Shown here: piece by piece, positions 1 to 8,891 of the stretch
How the letters are laid out: each line of letters begins with the position of its first letter
Position numbering within the stretch: position 1 is the stretch's first letter
Origin: Tissierella creatinini
GTDB lineage: Bacteria; Bacillota; Clostridia; Tissierellales; Tissierellaceae
Assembly: GCA_005046945.1 (NCBI GenBank)
Contig: SUSS01000009.1
Coordinates: 31,589 to 95,588 of the forward strand
Direction of reading: 5' to 3'
DNA length: 64,000 bases
Program-made: the position numbers and the translations under genes
Notes under the pieces: model-generated
Database searches by the model: none
Told to the model about the DNA's origin: nothing
Seen by the model: only the letters and a program-made list of their open reading frames with translations

Positions 1-1
1 C

Positions 2-673
2 AGGGCAATATTATTGAACACGCCAAATAATCCTACAGGAACATGCTTAAGCAGAAAGAATCTGGAGGACATTGCCGAAGTCGCTAAGAAATATGATTTA
101 ATTGTATATGCAGATGATGTTTATACCATATATAGCTATGAAGAGGAATTTATGCCTATAACGGCCCTAAAGGATATGGGGAAAAGAACTATTTCTATAG
201 GTAGCTTTTCAAAGGATTATTGCATGACCGGATGGAGAATTGGATACCTTATGGGGAATCCGGAACTAATTAAGGTTGCAGGAAATATTAACGACGCCTT
301 AATCTATTCTGCCCCTTCTATATCCCAACAGGCGGCATTATATGCTTTGGAACATAGACATGAAATTCAACCTAAGCTAGTTGAACAATTTAAGGAACGA
401 GTTTATTATGCCTATGAAAGACTTAAAAAGCTTAATAATGTAAGTGTAATGGAGCCAAGGGGAACCTTCTATCTATTTCCAAGCATTAAAGGTACAGGAT
501 TGTCTTCAATGGAGGTAGCAAGAATATTGTTAGAAGAAGCCCATGTCCTAGTAATTCCAGGAAACGCCTTTGGCCAAGCCGGTGAAGGACATATAAGATT
601 GGCATGTACCATAGAATTAGATAAGATGAAGGAAGGCTTCGATAGAATGGAAAAACTGGAGATATTTAGGTAA
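2..673 (+). CDS. Class I/II aminotransferase, C-terminal part (cut by window edge)
   Basis: The reading frame is open from base 2, so the true start lies outside the window. It shows the fold-type I aminotransferase signature: NNPTG near the visible start, ADDVY (aspartate and tyrosine that contact PLP), SFSKDYCMTGWRIGY with the Schiff-base lysine (codon at 212-214), and HIRLACT with the carboxylate-binding arginine close to the end. It is a cytosolic PLP enzyme that transfers amino groups between an amino acid and a 2-oxoacid; the substrate cannot be told. A 2-hydroxyacid dehydrogenase follows 45 bp later on the same strand, so the pair could interconvert an amino acid, its oxoacid and its hydroxyacid. 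Confidence 0.85.
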   Translation, partial: RAILLNTPNNPTGTCLSRKNLEDIAEVAKKYDLIVYADDVYTIYSYEEEFMPITALKDMGKRTISIGSFSKDYCMTGWRIGYLMGNPELIKVAGNINDALIYSAPSISQQAALYALEHRHEIQPKLVEQFKERVYYAYERLKKLNNVSVMEPRGTFYLFPSIKGTGLSSMEVARILLEEAHVLVIPGNAFGQAGEGHIRLACTIELDKMKEGFDRMEKLEIFR

Positions 674-718
674 GAAGTAAGAGTGAAGACTTAATGAAGA
701 AATAGGGTGATGATGTCG

Positions 719-1732
719 ATGTCAAAAAAGGTGGTTTTGTGTGGGGTTCCTGGGATGAAGCCTTCAGATATTATCAAAATGGAAGCTTATATTAAGGAAG
801 AGTTTTCTCAAGTGGACTTTCAATATATAAGTGAACTTGTATTAGAAAAAAGTGAACTCATTAAGGGATGTAAGGATGCTGAAGTCCTCATATCTTGGGA
901 TCAGGAAATGGATGAGGAAGTATATAGCGCCCTTAATTTGAAGGCATATATAGCAGCCAGTGCAGGATATAATGCAGCTAATGTAGAGGCGGCTATAAAG
1001 CATAATGTTGTTGTAAGCAATGTAAAGGGCTATTGCAGAGAGGAAGTTGCCATTCATTCTGTTATGTTTATTCTGGACTTTGCTAGAAAAGCCCATATTA
1101 TGGTGCCTTCAGTAGAGGAGGGCAAATGGGAATTAAGTATTGCAGGAAGTATTAAAAGATTTTCTGAAAGTACAGTAGGCATTCTTGGTCTTGGGTCCAT
1201 AGGTAGCAAGGTTGCAGACCTTCTTAAAGGATTTGGAGTTAGGATGATTTCTTGTGATCCCTTTGTTGACTCTGCTGATATGAAGAAATTTGGAGTTGAG
1301 AAGGTGGACTTCGATACCCTAATTGAGAGTTCTGATTATCTGACTATTCATGCTCCTTTGTTGGATTCAACAAGGGGATTAATCGATATAGAAGTATTAA
1401 AGAAGATGAAACCTTCTTCCTATATTATTAATACTGCAAGAGGTCAAATCATAAATCAAGATGATTTGACCTATGCACTTACCCAAGGAATTATTGCAGG
1501 AGCAGGGCTGGATGTTTTAGAAAACGAACCTCCTAAGGAATCGGATAGGAAACTGATTGCATTACCAAATGTAAGAGTTACTCCACATTGTGCTTATTTG
1601 TCCAATGAAGCTTCGGATACACAGCTTAGAACTACGGCGGCAGAGGTAGGGAGGATACTGAGGAATGAAAGACCTCTAAATTTGGTGAATCCAGAGATTC
1701 TGCCTAACTTAAAATGGATTGAGAAGAAATAA
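719..1732 (+). CDS. D-isomer-specific 2-hydroxyacid dehydrogenase
   Basis: NAD-dependent oxidoreductase of the PGDH/hydroxypyruvate reductase family, about 337 residues. The Rossmann motif GLGSIG lies near residues 153-163, and the usual Arg-Glu-His catalytic set is visible as TARGQ (about R240), ENEPP (about E269) and TPHCAY (about H288). Several starts are possible (GTG 707, ATG 710, 713, 719). I prefer 719, because AGGGTGA then has normal spacing. There is no ACT domain, so it is not a full serine-pathway SerA; the substrate is unknown. It probably forms an operon with the upstream aminotransferase and is closed by the terminator at 1741-1773. Confidence 0.85.
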   Translation: MSKKVVLCGVPGMKPSDIIKMEAYIKEEFSQVDFQYISELVLEKSELIKGCKDAEVLISWDQEMDEEVYSALNLKAYIAASAGYNAANVEAAIKHNVVVSNVKGYCREEVAIHSVMFILDFARKAHIMVPSVEEGKWELSIAGSIKRFSESTVGILGLGSIGSKVADLLKGFGVRMISCDPFVDSADMKKFGVEKVDFDTLIESSDYLTIHAPLLDSTRGLIDIEVLKKMKPSSYIINTARGQIINQDDLTYALTQGIIAGAGLDVLENEPPKESDRKLIALPNVRVTPHCAYLSNEASDTQLRTTAAEVGRILRNERPLNLVNPEILPNLKWIEKK

Positions 1733-1740
1733 GTAATAAG

Positions 1741-1773
1741 AGTAAATCGGGTTAGCCGATTTACTTTTTTTAT
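1741..1773 (+). terminator. Rho-independent terminator
   Basis: A ten-base stem AGTAAATCGG/CCGATTTACT with loop GTTAG is followed by TTTTTTT. It ends the aminotransferase-dehydrogenase unit. Confidence 0.9.
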
Positions 1774-1824
1774 TCCATATAGTAAAGTTTAAATAAGATT
1801 AAAAATCAAAGGGGTGTACGTATT

Positions 1825-2832
1825 ATGGAAAAACGTATTCTTGGGAGAACTAATTTTGAAGTATCCTCTGTAGGTATAGGAGGCATTCCCATTCAGAGGG
1901 TAGGTAAGGAGGAAGCTATTGGAATAATAAGGGAAGCCCTTAATCAGGGAATGAACTTTATAGATACAGCAAGGGCTTATTTAGCCAGTGAAGAGCTCAT
2001 TGGGCATGCTTTGGAGGAATTGGGAAGGGATAAGTTTATCCTGGCAACTAAATCTATGGCTAGAACATACGATGGTATCAAGGAAGAATTTCACACCAGT
2101 CTTAAACTTTTGAAGACTGATTATATAGATTTATATCAATTCCATAATGTAAAGTCTAAAGAGGATTATGAAAAGATTATGGGGGAAGGTGGAGCTTACC
2201 AAGCTGTTAAGGACCTTCAGGCTAAGGGCTTAATAAAGGAAATAGGTATCTCATGCCATACCGTGGATGTACTTGAAATAGCTGTGGAAAGCGATATGTT
2301 TTCGACCATTCAATTTCCATACAATGCTATTGAAAAGCAGGGAGAGCCAATATTCCAAAGAGCTAAGGAGAAGAATATCGGAGTTATTATAATGAAGCCT
2401 CTTGCAGGTGGAGCAATCTCAAATGGGGAAGCTGCAGTGAGATTTATTCTGGAAAATCCAAATATTTCAGTGGTTATCCCCGGTATGGATTCGGTAAAAC
2501 AAGTAAATGAAAATGCCAGACCAGGAATCGATGGAAGGTCTCTAAATGATGAGGAGAGAAAGCTTCTTGAGGAAGAGGCAGGGACTCTAGGGCAAGAATT
2601 TTGCAGAAGATGTGGATATTGTGGACCTTGCTCAGTGGGGATTGACATTCCTACTAACTTTATAGTAGACGGTTATTTCACCAGATATAATCTTGAGGAT
2701 TGGGCTAGGTCTAGATATGAATCCATGGCAGTTAATGCAAAAGACTGCATAGAATGCGGTCAGTGCGAGCCAAGGTGCCCTTATAATCTGCCAATAATAG
2801 ACATGTTAAAGAAGGTGGCAAGCCATTATTAA
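1825..2832 (+). CDS. Aldo/keto reductase with C-terminal ferredoxin-like 4Fe-4S domain
   Basis: 335 residues. The N-terminal 260 or so form an aldo/keto reductase barrel with the catalytic set visible: NFIDTARAY (Asp and Tyr), LATKSMA (Lys) and YQFHNVK (His). The C-terminal part carries two cysteine clusters, CRRCGYCGPC (about residue 262) and CIECGQCEPRCPYNLP (about residue 305), as in clostridial-type ferredoxin-fused AKRs. A redox role linking a carbonyl substrate to iron-sulfur electron transfer is inferred; the substrate is unknown. RBS-like AGGGGTG precedes ATG 1825. A single gene after a terminator, 99 bp before dsdA. Confidence 0.88.
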   Translation: MEKRILGRTNFEVSSVGIGGIPIQRVGKEEAIGIIREALNQGMNFIDTARAYLASEELIGHALEELGRDKFILATKSMARTYDGIKEEFHTSLKLLKTDYIDLYQFHNVKSKEDYEKIMGEGGAYQAVKDLQAKGLIKEIGISCHTVDVLEIAVESDMFSTIQFPYNAIEKQGEPIFQRAKEKNIGVIIMKPLAGGAISNGEAAVRFILENPNISVVIPGMDSVKQVNENARPGIDGRSLNDEERKLLEEEAGTLGQEFCRRCGYCGPCSVGIDIPTNFIVDGYFTRYNLEDWARSRYESMAVNAKDCIECGQCEPRCPYNLPIIDMLKKVASHY

Positions 2833-2931
2833 AAGTATGGCACTACAATCGGAACTTAATTAGAGAAAATGTAAGTACAGAAACTCCCTTTCGTGGATTT
2901 TATGGGCATACTTTAATTAGGAGGATAAAAT

Positions 2932-4179
2932 ATGCAGCTTATTGAAGATTTAAAGTCATTAAAAGAAGTCATTTGGTATAATCCAAATTATAGGTGCTTT
3001 GATGAAGTTAAGGATGATTTGCCTGTAAGTTTGGAGGATGTTTTAGATGCAGAAGCCAGGTTAAAAAGGTTTGCTCCTTATATCAAGAAGGTGTTCCCTG
3101 AAGTAGTAGACGGAATAATAGAATCAAAAATAGATGAGATTCCAAAGATGAAAAAGAATATTGAGGAAAGCTATAATACACATATTAGTGGAAGACTATT
3201 AGTAAAGAGGGATGATAGCCTTCCGATTGCCGGCTCTATAAAAGCTAGGGGTGGAATTTATGAAGTCCTAAAGCATGCTGAGGGATTGGCTATTGCCAAT
3301 GGTCTTTTAAAGTTAGATGACAATTATGAAATTCTTGCCGATGAAAAATTGATAAAGTTTTTCTCTAACTATACTATTCAAGTGGGCAGCACCGGCAATC
3401 TTGGACTAAGCATTGGTACCATTAGTGCCAAGGTGGGATTTAAGGTAATAGTCCATATGTCCTCAGATGCGAAGCGGTGGAAGAAGGATATGCTAAGAGG
3501 CCGGGGTGTTACTGTAGTAGAATACCCTGAGGATTATTCCAAGGCAGTTGAAGAAGGAAGGGCTCTATCTGATAAGGATCCAAATAGCCATTTTATAGAC
3601 GATGAAAATTCCAAGGATTTATTTATGGGCTATGCCGTTGGAAGTATGAGGGTTAAAAAGCAGTTAGAGGATATGGGTATACTAGTGGATGAAAAACATA
3701 AATTAGCCGTTTATCTTCCTTGCGGTGTAGGTGGAGGTCCTGGGGGAGTTGCTTATGGACTTAAACTCATGTATGGAGATAATGTGGAATGCTACTTTGC
3801 TGAACCTACTCATTCACCGGCAATGCTTTTAGGATTGGCTACAGGAAAGCATGATAAGATATCAGTAGAGGATATAGGATTAGACAATAAAACAGAAGCA
3901 GATGGATTGGCAGTTGGAAGGCCATCCTCCTTTGTAGGTCATATTATGGAAAAGCTTTTATCAGGCTGCTTCACAATCGAAGACGAAAAGCTATATAAAT
4001 TCCTTAAGGCCCTTTATGTTGAAGAGAATATATTCCTTGAGCCTTCAGCTTTTGCGGGTTTTTTAGGACCTGTATTTACTGGAGATAAATATAAGGACGA
4101 AAACACCATTCATATGTGCTGGGCTACTGGAGGAAGCCTTGTACCAGAAGAATCCAGAAGAGAATTTTTGAGTAGATAG
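2932..4179 (+). CDS. dsdA: D-serine dehydratase (D-serine ammonia-lyase)
   Basis: PLP-dependent enzyme converting D-serine to pyruvate and ammonia; 415 residues, slightly shorter than E. coli DsdA. Recognised by the DsdA-type N-terminal segment (IWYNPNYR), SIKARGG with the PLP lysine (K104), GSTGNLG near residue 152, and the glycine-rich phosphate loop CGVGGGPGG near residue 263. The start has a strong AGGAGGATAAAAT ribosome site. No dsdC/dsdX regulator-transporter pair is next to it; it sits alone between the AKR and a terminator. It probably detoxifies or uses D-serine. Confidence 0.93.
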   Translation: MQLIEDLKSLKEVIWYNPNYRCFDEVKDDLPVSLEDVLDAEARLKRFAPYIKKVFPEVVDGIIESKIDEIPKMKKNIEESYNTHISGRLLVKRDDSLPIAGSIKARGGIYEVLKHAEGLAIANGLLKLDDNYEILADEKLIKFFSNYTIQVGSTGNLGLSIGTISAKVGFKVIVHMSSDAKRWKKDMLRGRGVTVVEYPEDYSKAVEEGRALSDKDPNSHFIDDENSKDLFMGYAVGSMRVKKQLEDMGILVDEKHKLAVYLPCGVGGGPGGVAYGLKLMYGDNVECYFAEPTHSPAMLLGLATGKHDKISVEDIGLDNKTEADGLAVGRPSSFVGHIMEKLLSGCFTIEDEKLYKFLKALYVEENIFLEPSAFAGFLGPVFTGDKYKDENTIHMCWATGGSLVPEESRREFLSR

Positions 4180-4197
4180 TGAATAAGAATGAACATT

Positions 4198-4246
4198 AGG
4201 ACTTTGTTAGGAGTAAGCATTTACTCTTTGCAAAGTCCTTTTTTTA
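4198..4246 (+). terminator. Terminator after dsdA
   Basis: AGGACTTT pairs with AAAGTCCT across a loop of about 25 bases and is followed directly by a T run. Confidence 0.8.
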
Positions 4247-4292
4247 GATAACTCTATGTAAATATCCATATAATTCATTCTGTGCTTCCATT

Positions 4293-4319
4293 GTGGATTA
4301 TATTTAAGTCCACTTTTTT
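4293..4319 (+). terminator. Small terminator/attenuator-like hairpin before the sigma-like gene
   Basis: GTGGA and TCCAC pair across 11 bases and TTTTTT follows. A TATAAT-like box lies just upstream (about 4269), so the hairpin could stop transcripts in the leader of the sigma-like gene. The stem is only five pairs, so this is tentative. Confidence 0.45.
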
Positions 4320-4372
4320 CTTTTATCTAGGCTTCGTATATATTAAATGTACCTAGGGAATACGGAAGGCGC

Positions 4373-4390
4373 CTTCCTCTGCGGAGGAAG
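4373..4390 (+). promoter_or_regulatory. Hairpin that masks the ribosome binding site of the sigma-like gene
   Basis: CTTCCTC pairs with GAGGAAG around a TGCG loop. The right arm is the ribosome site itself, ending one base before ATG 4392. The left arm overlaps the perfect palindrome GGAAGGC/GCCTTCC at 4364-4377, so two exclusive folds are possible: one exposing and one hiding the ribosome site. Confidence 0.5.
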
Positions 4391-4391
4391 T

Positions 4392-4964
4392 ATGTACGAA
4401 GAAATCAATATACTATTAAAGGAATCAAGAAAAGGTGATAGCTTAAGTCGAGAAAGGCTCCTAAAGAGCCTTGAGCCCCTAATTATATCTTCAATTAGGA
4501 AGTACTGTAATAGACCAAATGAATATGAAGACCTATTACAAGAAGGCAGAGTCTTAGTCTTGGAATGCTTAGACTCATATGATGAATCTAAGGGAACCCA
4601 CTTCTTAGGCTATGTAAAGCATATGCTTATGTATTATTACTTGGATAAGAACAAGAAAAAAGTATGCTTGTCTTTAAATGAGAAGATTGGGAATGATGGC
4701 GAGGAGGAAATAATAGATTTATTAGAATCTAATGATGAGGATGTTTTGGATACCCTTATCCGATTTGAGCTAGGAAGACACGTTAAAGATTCAATTCTCA
4801 AACTAACTGATAAGCAAAGAAAGATAGTTTTTGATTTTTATATTAAAGGTAAGAAAATAGACAAAATTGCAGAAGAACTCAATATTTCTTATAGGACGGT
4901 GGTCAATATAAAAAATGCAGCACTTGGCAAGCTAAAAAAGCATCTATTAAAGGTAGAAGATTAA
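4392..4964 (+). CDS. Sigma-70-like factor (small, region 2 plus region 4)
   Basis: 190 residues. Region 2 is seen at about residues 40-85 (EYEDLLQEGRVLVLECL, then GTHFLGYVKHML) and a region 4 helix-turn-helix at about 137-185 (LTDKQRKIVFDFY, then IAEELNISYRTVVNIKNAALGKL). This size and layout resemble the small alternative sigma factors of clostridia, including the toxin/bacteriocin type (TcdR/UviA), but I cannot assign the subfamily. I chose ATG 4392 because GGAGGAAG lies just before it; an upstream in-frame start at 4347 would put that ribosome site inside the gene. An amidase gene follows 13 bp later, so lysis or wall remodelling may be under its control. Confidence 0.8.
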   Translation: MYEEINILLKESRKGDSLSRERLLKSLEPLIISSIRKYCNRPNEYEDLLQEGRVLVLECLDSYDESKGTHFLGYVKHMLMYYYLDKNKKKVCLSLNEKIGNDGEEEIIDLLESNDEDVLDTLIRFELGRHVKDSILKLTDKQRKIVFDFYIKGKKIDKIAEELNISYRTVVNIKNAALGKLKKHLLKVED

Positions 4965-4977
4965 AGCTGGAGGTAAT

Positions 4978-5451
4978 ATGAAGATAAATAAGAAACTTAT
5001 TCAATACAACTATTCATCAAGATATAACACAAAGATTAAATATATAGTAATCCATGATACGGGAAATACTAGAAAGGGGGCAGGTGCACATAATCATTAT
5101 CTCTACTTTGGGGGTGGAAATAGAAATGCTTCAGCTCACTATATCATAGATGAAAAAGAGGTAATTCAGTTAGTTGAAGATAATGATTCTTCATGGCACT
5201 GTGGGGATGGAAAAGGTGTCTTTGGAATTACTAATCTAAACTCTATAGGACTAGAGATATGCATAAATGAGGATGGAAACTTTGCTAAAGCACAGGAGAA
5301 TGCTATAGACTTAATCAGGTATCTGATGGATAAGCATAATATACCTAAAGAAAATGTGGTGAGGCATTTTGAGGCTTCAAGAAAAATATGCCCAAGGAGT
5401 TTGAGCGATGTCGGCTGGAGAAAATGGACCTTGTTTTATGATAGGATTTAG
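4978..5451 (+). CDS. N-acetylmuramoyl-L-alanine amidase (Amidase_2 fold)
   Basis: 157 residues covering one T7-lysozyme-like amidase domain and nothing else. Zinc ligands can be placed as IHDTGN (first His), VVRHFEASRKICP (second His and the Cys). There is no signal peptide, transmembrane segment or wall-binding repeat, so it is a cytosolic protein that would need a holin or cell lysis to reach the wall, as phage-type endolysins do. It starts at ATG 4978 behind GGAGGTAAT and is very probably co-transcribed with the sigma-like gene. It could be a prophage remnant, but no other phage genes are near. Confidence 0.87.
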   Translation: MKINKKLIQYNYSSRYNTKIKYIVIHDTGNTRKGAGAHNHYLYFGGGNRNASAHYIIDEKEVIQLVEDNDSSWHCGDGKGVFGITNLNSIGLEICINEDGNFAKAQENAIDLIRYLMDKHNIPKENVVRHFEASRKICPRSLSDVGWRKWTLFYDRI

Positions 5452-5460
5452 GTAAAGAAT

Positions 5461-5500
5461 AAAGAGGTTGGAGATAATTGTATTTCCAATCTCTTTGTCT
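5461..5500 (+). terminator. Stem-loop after the amidase, probable weak terminator
   Basis: AAAGAGGTTGGA pairs with TCCAATCTCTTT (one G-T pair). The T tract after it (GTCTTTG) is weak. Confidence 0.5.
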
Positions 5501-5526
5501 TTGATTATGCTAGGGGATTATTATAT

Positions 5527-5614
5527 AATGAGGTGGAGAGGTCTTAGTGGTCTATCTATCACCTCATTTCAGTGGTGTGATGAAATTGCTATGCAATTTC
5601 TTCTGATACTTAAA
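5527..5614 (+). repeat. Dispersed structured repeat, copy 1 (upstream of the purine nucleoside phosphorylase)
   Basis: Outer stem AATGAGGTG (5527-5535) with CACCTCATT (5560-5568); AGT then GGTGTG at 5571-5579; inner hairpin GAAATTGC/GCAATTTC (5582-5600); tail TGATACTTAAA. The same layout with compensating base changes occurs in other copies (see finding). Confidence 0.75.
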
Positions 5615-5654
5615 TGAGGTGGAGAAACTACAAGCAGTTTAATCTATGCTTAAA
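5613..5654 (+). repeat. Dispersed structured repeat, partial copy 2 in tandem
   Basis: Starts in the tail of copy 1 with AATGAGGTGG and then runs into AAACT/AGTTT (around ACAAGC) and the tail CTATGCTTAAA. The right outer arm and the GGTGTG core are missing, so it is a shortened copy. The phosphorylase ribosome site follows at once. Confidence 0.6.
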
Positions 5655-5675
5655 ATTTTAGGAGTTGATATTATT

Positions 5676-6503
5676 ATGGAAGAATTTAACTATGGATATT
5701 TTAAGAAAAGTGCAGACTATATACAATCTAAAATAGGATATAAGGTGGATTTAGCTTTAATTTTAGGGTCTTGTCTTGGTAGCCTTGCTGAGGAAATAGA
5801 AAATCCAATAGTCATAGACTATAAGGATATTCCAAACTTCCTTATATCTACGGTAGAGTCCCATGCCGGAAAGCTCATCATTGGAGATTTACATGGGAAA
5901 AAGGTAGTCTGTATGTCGGGAAGATTCCACTATTATGAAGGTTATGATTTTGAGCAGCTTGTAATACCAATAAGGGTATTCAAACTGCTAGGCGTTGAAA
6001 CTGTAATACTTACCAATGCTGCCGGGGCTGTAAATACTTCATTTAAGCCCGAAGACATTATGATAATAAATGACCATATAAAGCTAATGGGAGCCAGTCC
6101 TTTAAGAGGACCTAACCTTGAAGAGTTCGGACCTAGATTTAACGATATGTCCAAGGTTTATGACAGGAATCTTATCTTTATAGCAAAGAAAAGTGCCGAG
6201 AAAATAAGCTTAGATATAAAGGAAGGAGTCTACTATTTCTGTCCGGGACCACAATTCGAAACTCCTGCAGAAATCAGGGCCATCAGAATTCTTGGAGGGG
6301 ATGCGGTTGGCATGTCCACCGTAACAGAAGCCATAACAGCCAGCCACTGTGGAATCAAGGTTTTAGGGCTTTCCCTAATTACAAATATGGCTGCAGGGAT
6401 TTTAGACCAAGCTATCACTGCTGATGAGGTAGATGAAACCGCTACTAAGTCGGCAATGAGATTTAAGGAGTTATTGAGGGAAGTCCTAAAGGAAATAGAC
6501 TAA
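5676..6503 (+). CDS. Purine nucleoside phosphorylase, trimeric type (PNP/MTAP family)
   Basis: 275 residues. Splits purine nucleosides with phosphate into base and (deoxy)ribose-1-phosphate. Family marks: LILGSCLGSL (phosphate site), SGRFHYYEGY, ILTNAAGAVN, the GPQFETPAEIRA segment, and MSTVTEAITASHCG. Start ATG 5676 is chosen for its AGGAG; the ATG at 5646 is inside the repeat tail. It is the first gene of a three-gene unit with a methylthioadenosine/SAH-type deaminase and an MtnA-like isomerase, which suggests it may act on (methylthio)inosine. The sequence alone does not separate inosine/guanosine from methylthioinosine specificity. Confidence 0.9.
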   Translation: MEEFNYGYFKKSADYIQSKIGYKVDLALILGSCLGSLAEEIENPIVIDYKDIPNFLISTVESHAGKLIIGDLHGKKVVCMSGRFHYYEGYDFEQLVIPIRVFKLLGVETVILTNAAGAVNTSFKPEDIMIINDHIKLMGASPLRGPNLEEFGPRFNDMSKVYDRNLIFIAKKSAEKISLDIKEGVYYFCPGPQFETPAEIRAIRILGGDAVGMSTVTEAITASHCGIKVLGLSLITNMAAGILDQAITADEVDETATKSAMRFKELLREVLKEID

Positions 6504-6522
6504 AATTTGAGGAGAGAAATAT

Positions 6523-7812
6523 ATGTTATTTAAGAATATAAGCTTAGTGGATGAAAATTTTAATATAAAGAAAAATATGAACCTAGTAACGGTCGATGAG
6601 GTAATTACTTATATAGGAAGTGAAGTGCCTCAGGAATATAATGGGGAGGTATATGATGGGAATAATAAGGTAATTCTTCCCGGCTTTTATAATACCCACT
6701 GTCATATCCCTATGACTCTCTTAAGAGGCTATGGTGAAGGGCTTCCCCTTCAGAGATGGCTCTTTGAAAAGGTCTTTCCCTTTGAAGCAAGACTAAGCGG
6801 TGAGGACTGTTATTGGGGAACTATGCATGGAGCTATTGAGTTGATTAAGAGTGGAGTAGCTTCCTTTACAGATATGTATTTTTTCATCGAGGACATTATT
6901 AGAGCGGTAGAAGAAAGCGGGCTTAAGGGAAATATATCCCACGGCTCAACTTTCAATCCAGATATACCTGATTTTTATGATTTAAAGGCATACCAAGATC
7001 CATATAGGCTTTTAAAGATATATAATACAAAGGCTAGTGGAAGAATTAAGATAGATGCTTCTCTTCATGCAGAATATACTTCTAATGAGGCCTTTGTTCG
7101 ACAAGTAGCTGAATTTGCTAAAGAGAATAATTTAATAATCCATACTCACGTTTCTGAAACCCTGAAGGAGCATGAGGAATGCAAACAGAGACATGGGCTT
7201 ACTCCTTTTGCCTATTTAAATAAATGTGGGCTTTTGGATCAACCCGTAGTTGCAGCCCATTGTGTATGGATTGAAGGGGAAGATTTCGATATTATGAAGG
7301 AGAAAAATGTTACCTCTGTACACAATATATCCAGCAATATGAAGCTGGGCAGCGGGTTTGCACCTATAAGAGAGATGTTGGATAAGGGCATCAGGGTAGG
7401 GCTGGGAACGGACGGGGCATCATCCAATAACAATCTGAATTTCATGGAGGAAATTCATCTGGCTTCCATAATAAACAAGGGTGTAAATAGAGATCCGGAA
7501 TTCTTACAACCTTCTCAAATTCTAAGAATGGCAACCGAAAATGGGGCTATTTCTCAAGGAAGATTTGATGCAGGAAAGATTAGGGTTGGTTATAAGGCGG
7601 ATTTAATAGTTATAGATATGGATAAGCCTCATTTACAACCGGTATTTGATGTGCTTGCAAATCTAGTATATTCTGCTCAATCAGAGGACATTTGCCTTTC
7701 TATGATAGACGGAAAGCTTGTCTATAAGGATGGGGAAGTGCTTAATATTGATGTTGAAAGGACAGTATTTGAGTCCAATAGGATAAAGGACAGAATACTG
7801 TCTGAAATTTAG
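6523..7812 (+). CDS. mtaD: Amidohydrolase, 5'-methylthioadenosine/S-adenosylhomocysteine deaminase type
   Basis: 429 residues, cytosolic metal-dependent deaminase. The metal site is visible: NTHCHIPM (H-x-H, about residue 60), HAEYTS, HTHVSET and GTDGASSNNN (the Asp ligand), with the family's LRGYGEG and QRWLFEKVFPFE stretch. It turns adenosyl compounds (MTA, SAH, possibly adenosine) into the inosyl forms. It begins 20 bp after the phosphorylase with GGAGAG as ribosome site and is followed by the isomerase, so the three are one operon. The substrate could also be another aminated ring (chlorohydrolase relatives), but the context favours MTA/adenosine. Confidence 0.87.
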   Translation: MLFKNISLVDENFNIKKNMNLVTVDEVITYIGSEVPQEYNGEVYDGNNKVILPGFYNTHCHIPMTLLRGYGEGLPLQRWLFEKVFPFEARLSGEDCYWGTMHGAIELIKSGVASFTDMYFFIEDIIRAVEESGLKGNISHGSTFNPDIPDFYDLKAYQDPYRLLKIYNTKASGRIKIDASLHAEYTSNEAFVRQVAEFAKENNLIIHTHVSETLKEHEECKQRHGLTPFAYLNKCGLLDQPVVAAHCVWIEGEDFDIMKEKNVTSVHNISSNMKLGSGFAPIREMLDKGIRVGLGTDGASSNNNLNFMEEIHLASIINKGVNRDPEFLQPSQILRMATENGAISQGRFDAGKIRVGYKADLIVIDMDKPHLQPVFDVLANLVYSAQSEDICLSMIDGKLVYKDGEVLNIDVERTVFESNRIKDRILSEI

Positions 7813-7835
7813 TCCTTTTGTTAGGGGGAAATGAA

Positions 7836-8882
7836 ATGATCAGACATGATGAAGATTTAGCCTTTATGTTAAGGTATGAAAATGTAGCTTGGTATGAGGC
7901 TGGAGGGGTTAAGATTTTGGATAGAAGGATTTATCCTAGTCGAGTAGAGTTTGTGACCTGTAAATCCCATGAAGAAGTTGCAAATGCCATAAGGGATATG
8001 GTTACTCAAAGTGCAGGACCCTATACTGCGGCTGGAATGGGTATGGCTTTAGCCGCTTATGAATGTAGGAATTTTAAAGAGGAAGATATGATTTCCTACT
8101 TGGAAACCGCTGCTTATACCTTGTCCCATGCCAGACCTACTACGGCAAAGAGAATGGCTCTTGTGACTGAAGGCTGCTTAAAGGCTGCAAGGGCAGCAAT
8201 GGCAGAGGGTAAGCCATTAGATGAAGCTATTTTTAAGAGAACTATAGATTCTCTCAATAGAAGATATTCCACTATGGAGATAGTTGGTGAAAATCTGGTG
8301 GATTTATTTCCCCACAAGGCTAATATAATGACTCAATGCTTTGGGGAAACCATTGTTGGGATGATGTTAAGAGTAGCAAGGAAACGCAATAAGGACATAA
8401 AATTGTTTGTTCCTGAAACTAGGCCATATTTTCAAGGGGCTAGGCTTACTGCAAGTGTAGCTTGTGATATGGGCTTCGATACCACAGTAATTACGGATAA
8501 TATGCCTGCTTTTGTTATGGCTAATAAGAAAATTGACTTGTTCACATCTGCTGCAGATGTTATATGTATGGATGGCAATGTTGTAAACAAGGTGGGAACC
8601 TACCAAATAGCTATATTAGCCAAATATCATGAAATTCCATATTACGTAACTGGAATTCCTGATTATACAAGAATTGATTCAGTAACTATAGAAGAAAGGG
8701 ATCCTAAAGAGGTAATAGAAATAAGAGGAGTAAGAAATACCTTAGATGGTGTAAAAGGCTATTATCCATCTTTCGATATAACTCCTCCTCATTTAGTAAG
8801 CGGGGTAGTAACTGATAAGGGAATTTTTGTACCTTATGATCTCCAAAGATATTTTTCAACTGAAGTTAAGGATTTTTATTAA
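7836..8882 (+). CDS. mtnA: MtnA-like sugar-1-phosphate isomerase (eIF2B-alpha fold)
   Basis: 348 residues of the methylthioribose-1-phosphate/ribose-1,5-bisphosphate isomerase family. The catalytic cysteine is in TQCFGE (C168) and the catalytic aspartate in SAADVICMDGNVVNKVGTYQ (about D241), close to the positions in characterised MtnA proteins. TQCFGE differs from the usual THCN(A/T)G motif, so the substrate may be another sugar 1-phosphate. ATG 7836 follows AGGGGG. It would use the sugar phosphate released by the phosphorylase encoded two genes upstream. No aldolase or other later MTR-pathway enzyme is in the window. Confidence 0.8.
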   Translation: MIRHDEDLAFMLRYENVAWYEAGGVKILDRRIYPSRVEFVTCKSHEEVANAIRDMVTQSAGPYTAAGMGMALAAYECRNFKEEDMISYLETAAYTLSHARPTTAKRMALVTEGCLKAARAAMAEGKPLDEAIFKRTIDSLNRRYSTMEIVGENLVDLFPHKANIMTQCFGETIVGMMLRVARKRNKDIKLFVPETRPYFQGARLTASVACDMGFDTTVITDNMPAFVMANKKIDLFTSAADVICMDGNVVNKVGTYQIAILAKYHEIPYYVTGIPDYTRIDSVTIEERDPKEVIEIRGVRNTLDGVKGYYPSFDITPPHLVSGVVTDKGIFVPYDLQRYFSTEVKDFY

Positions 8883-8891
8883 TCAATTCAA

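Noticed and set aside
4347-4391. Longer N-terminus for the sigma-like protein
   Set aside because: It would place the ribosome site and hairpin inside the coding region and adds no conserved residues.
5460-5670. Purine riboswitch before the nucleoside phosphorylase
   Set aside because: The conserved purine-aptamer core is absent; the structure belongs to the dispersed repeat family.
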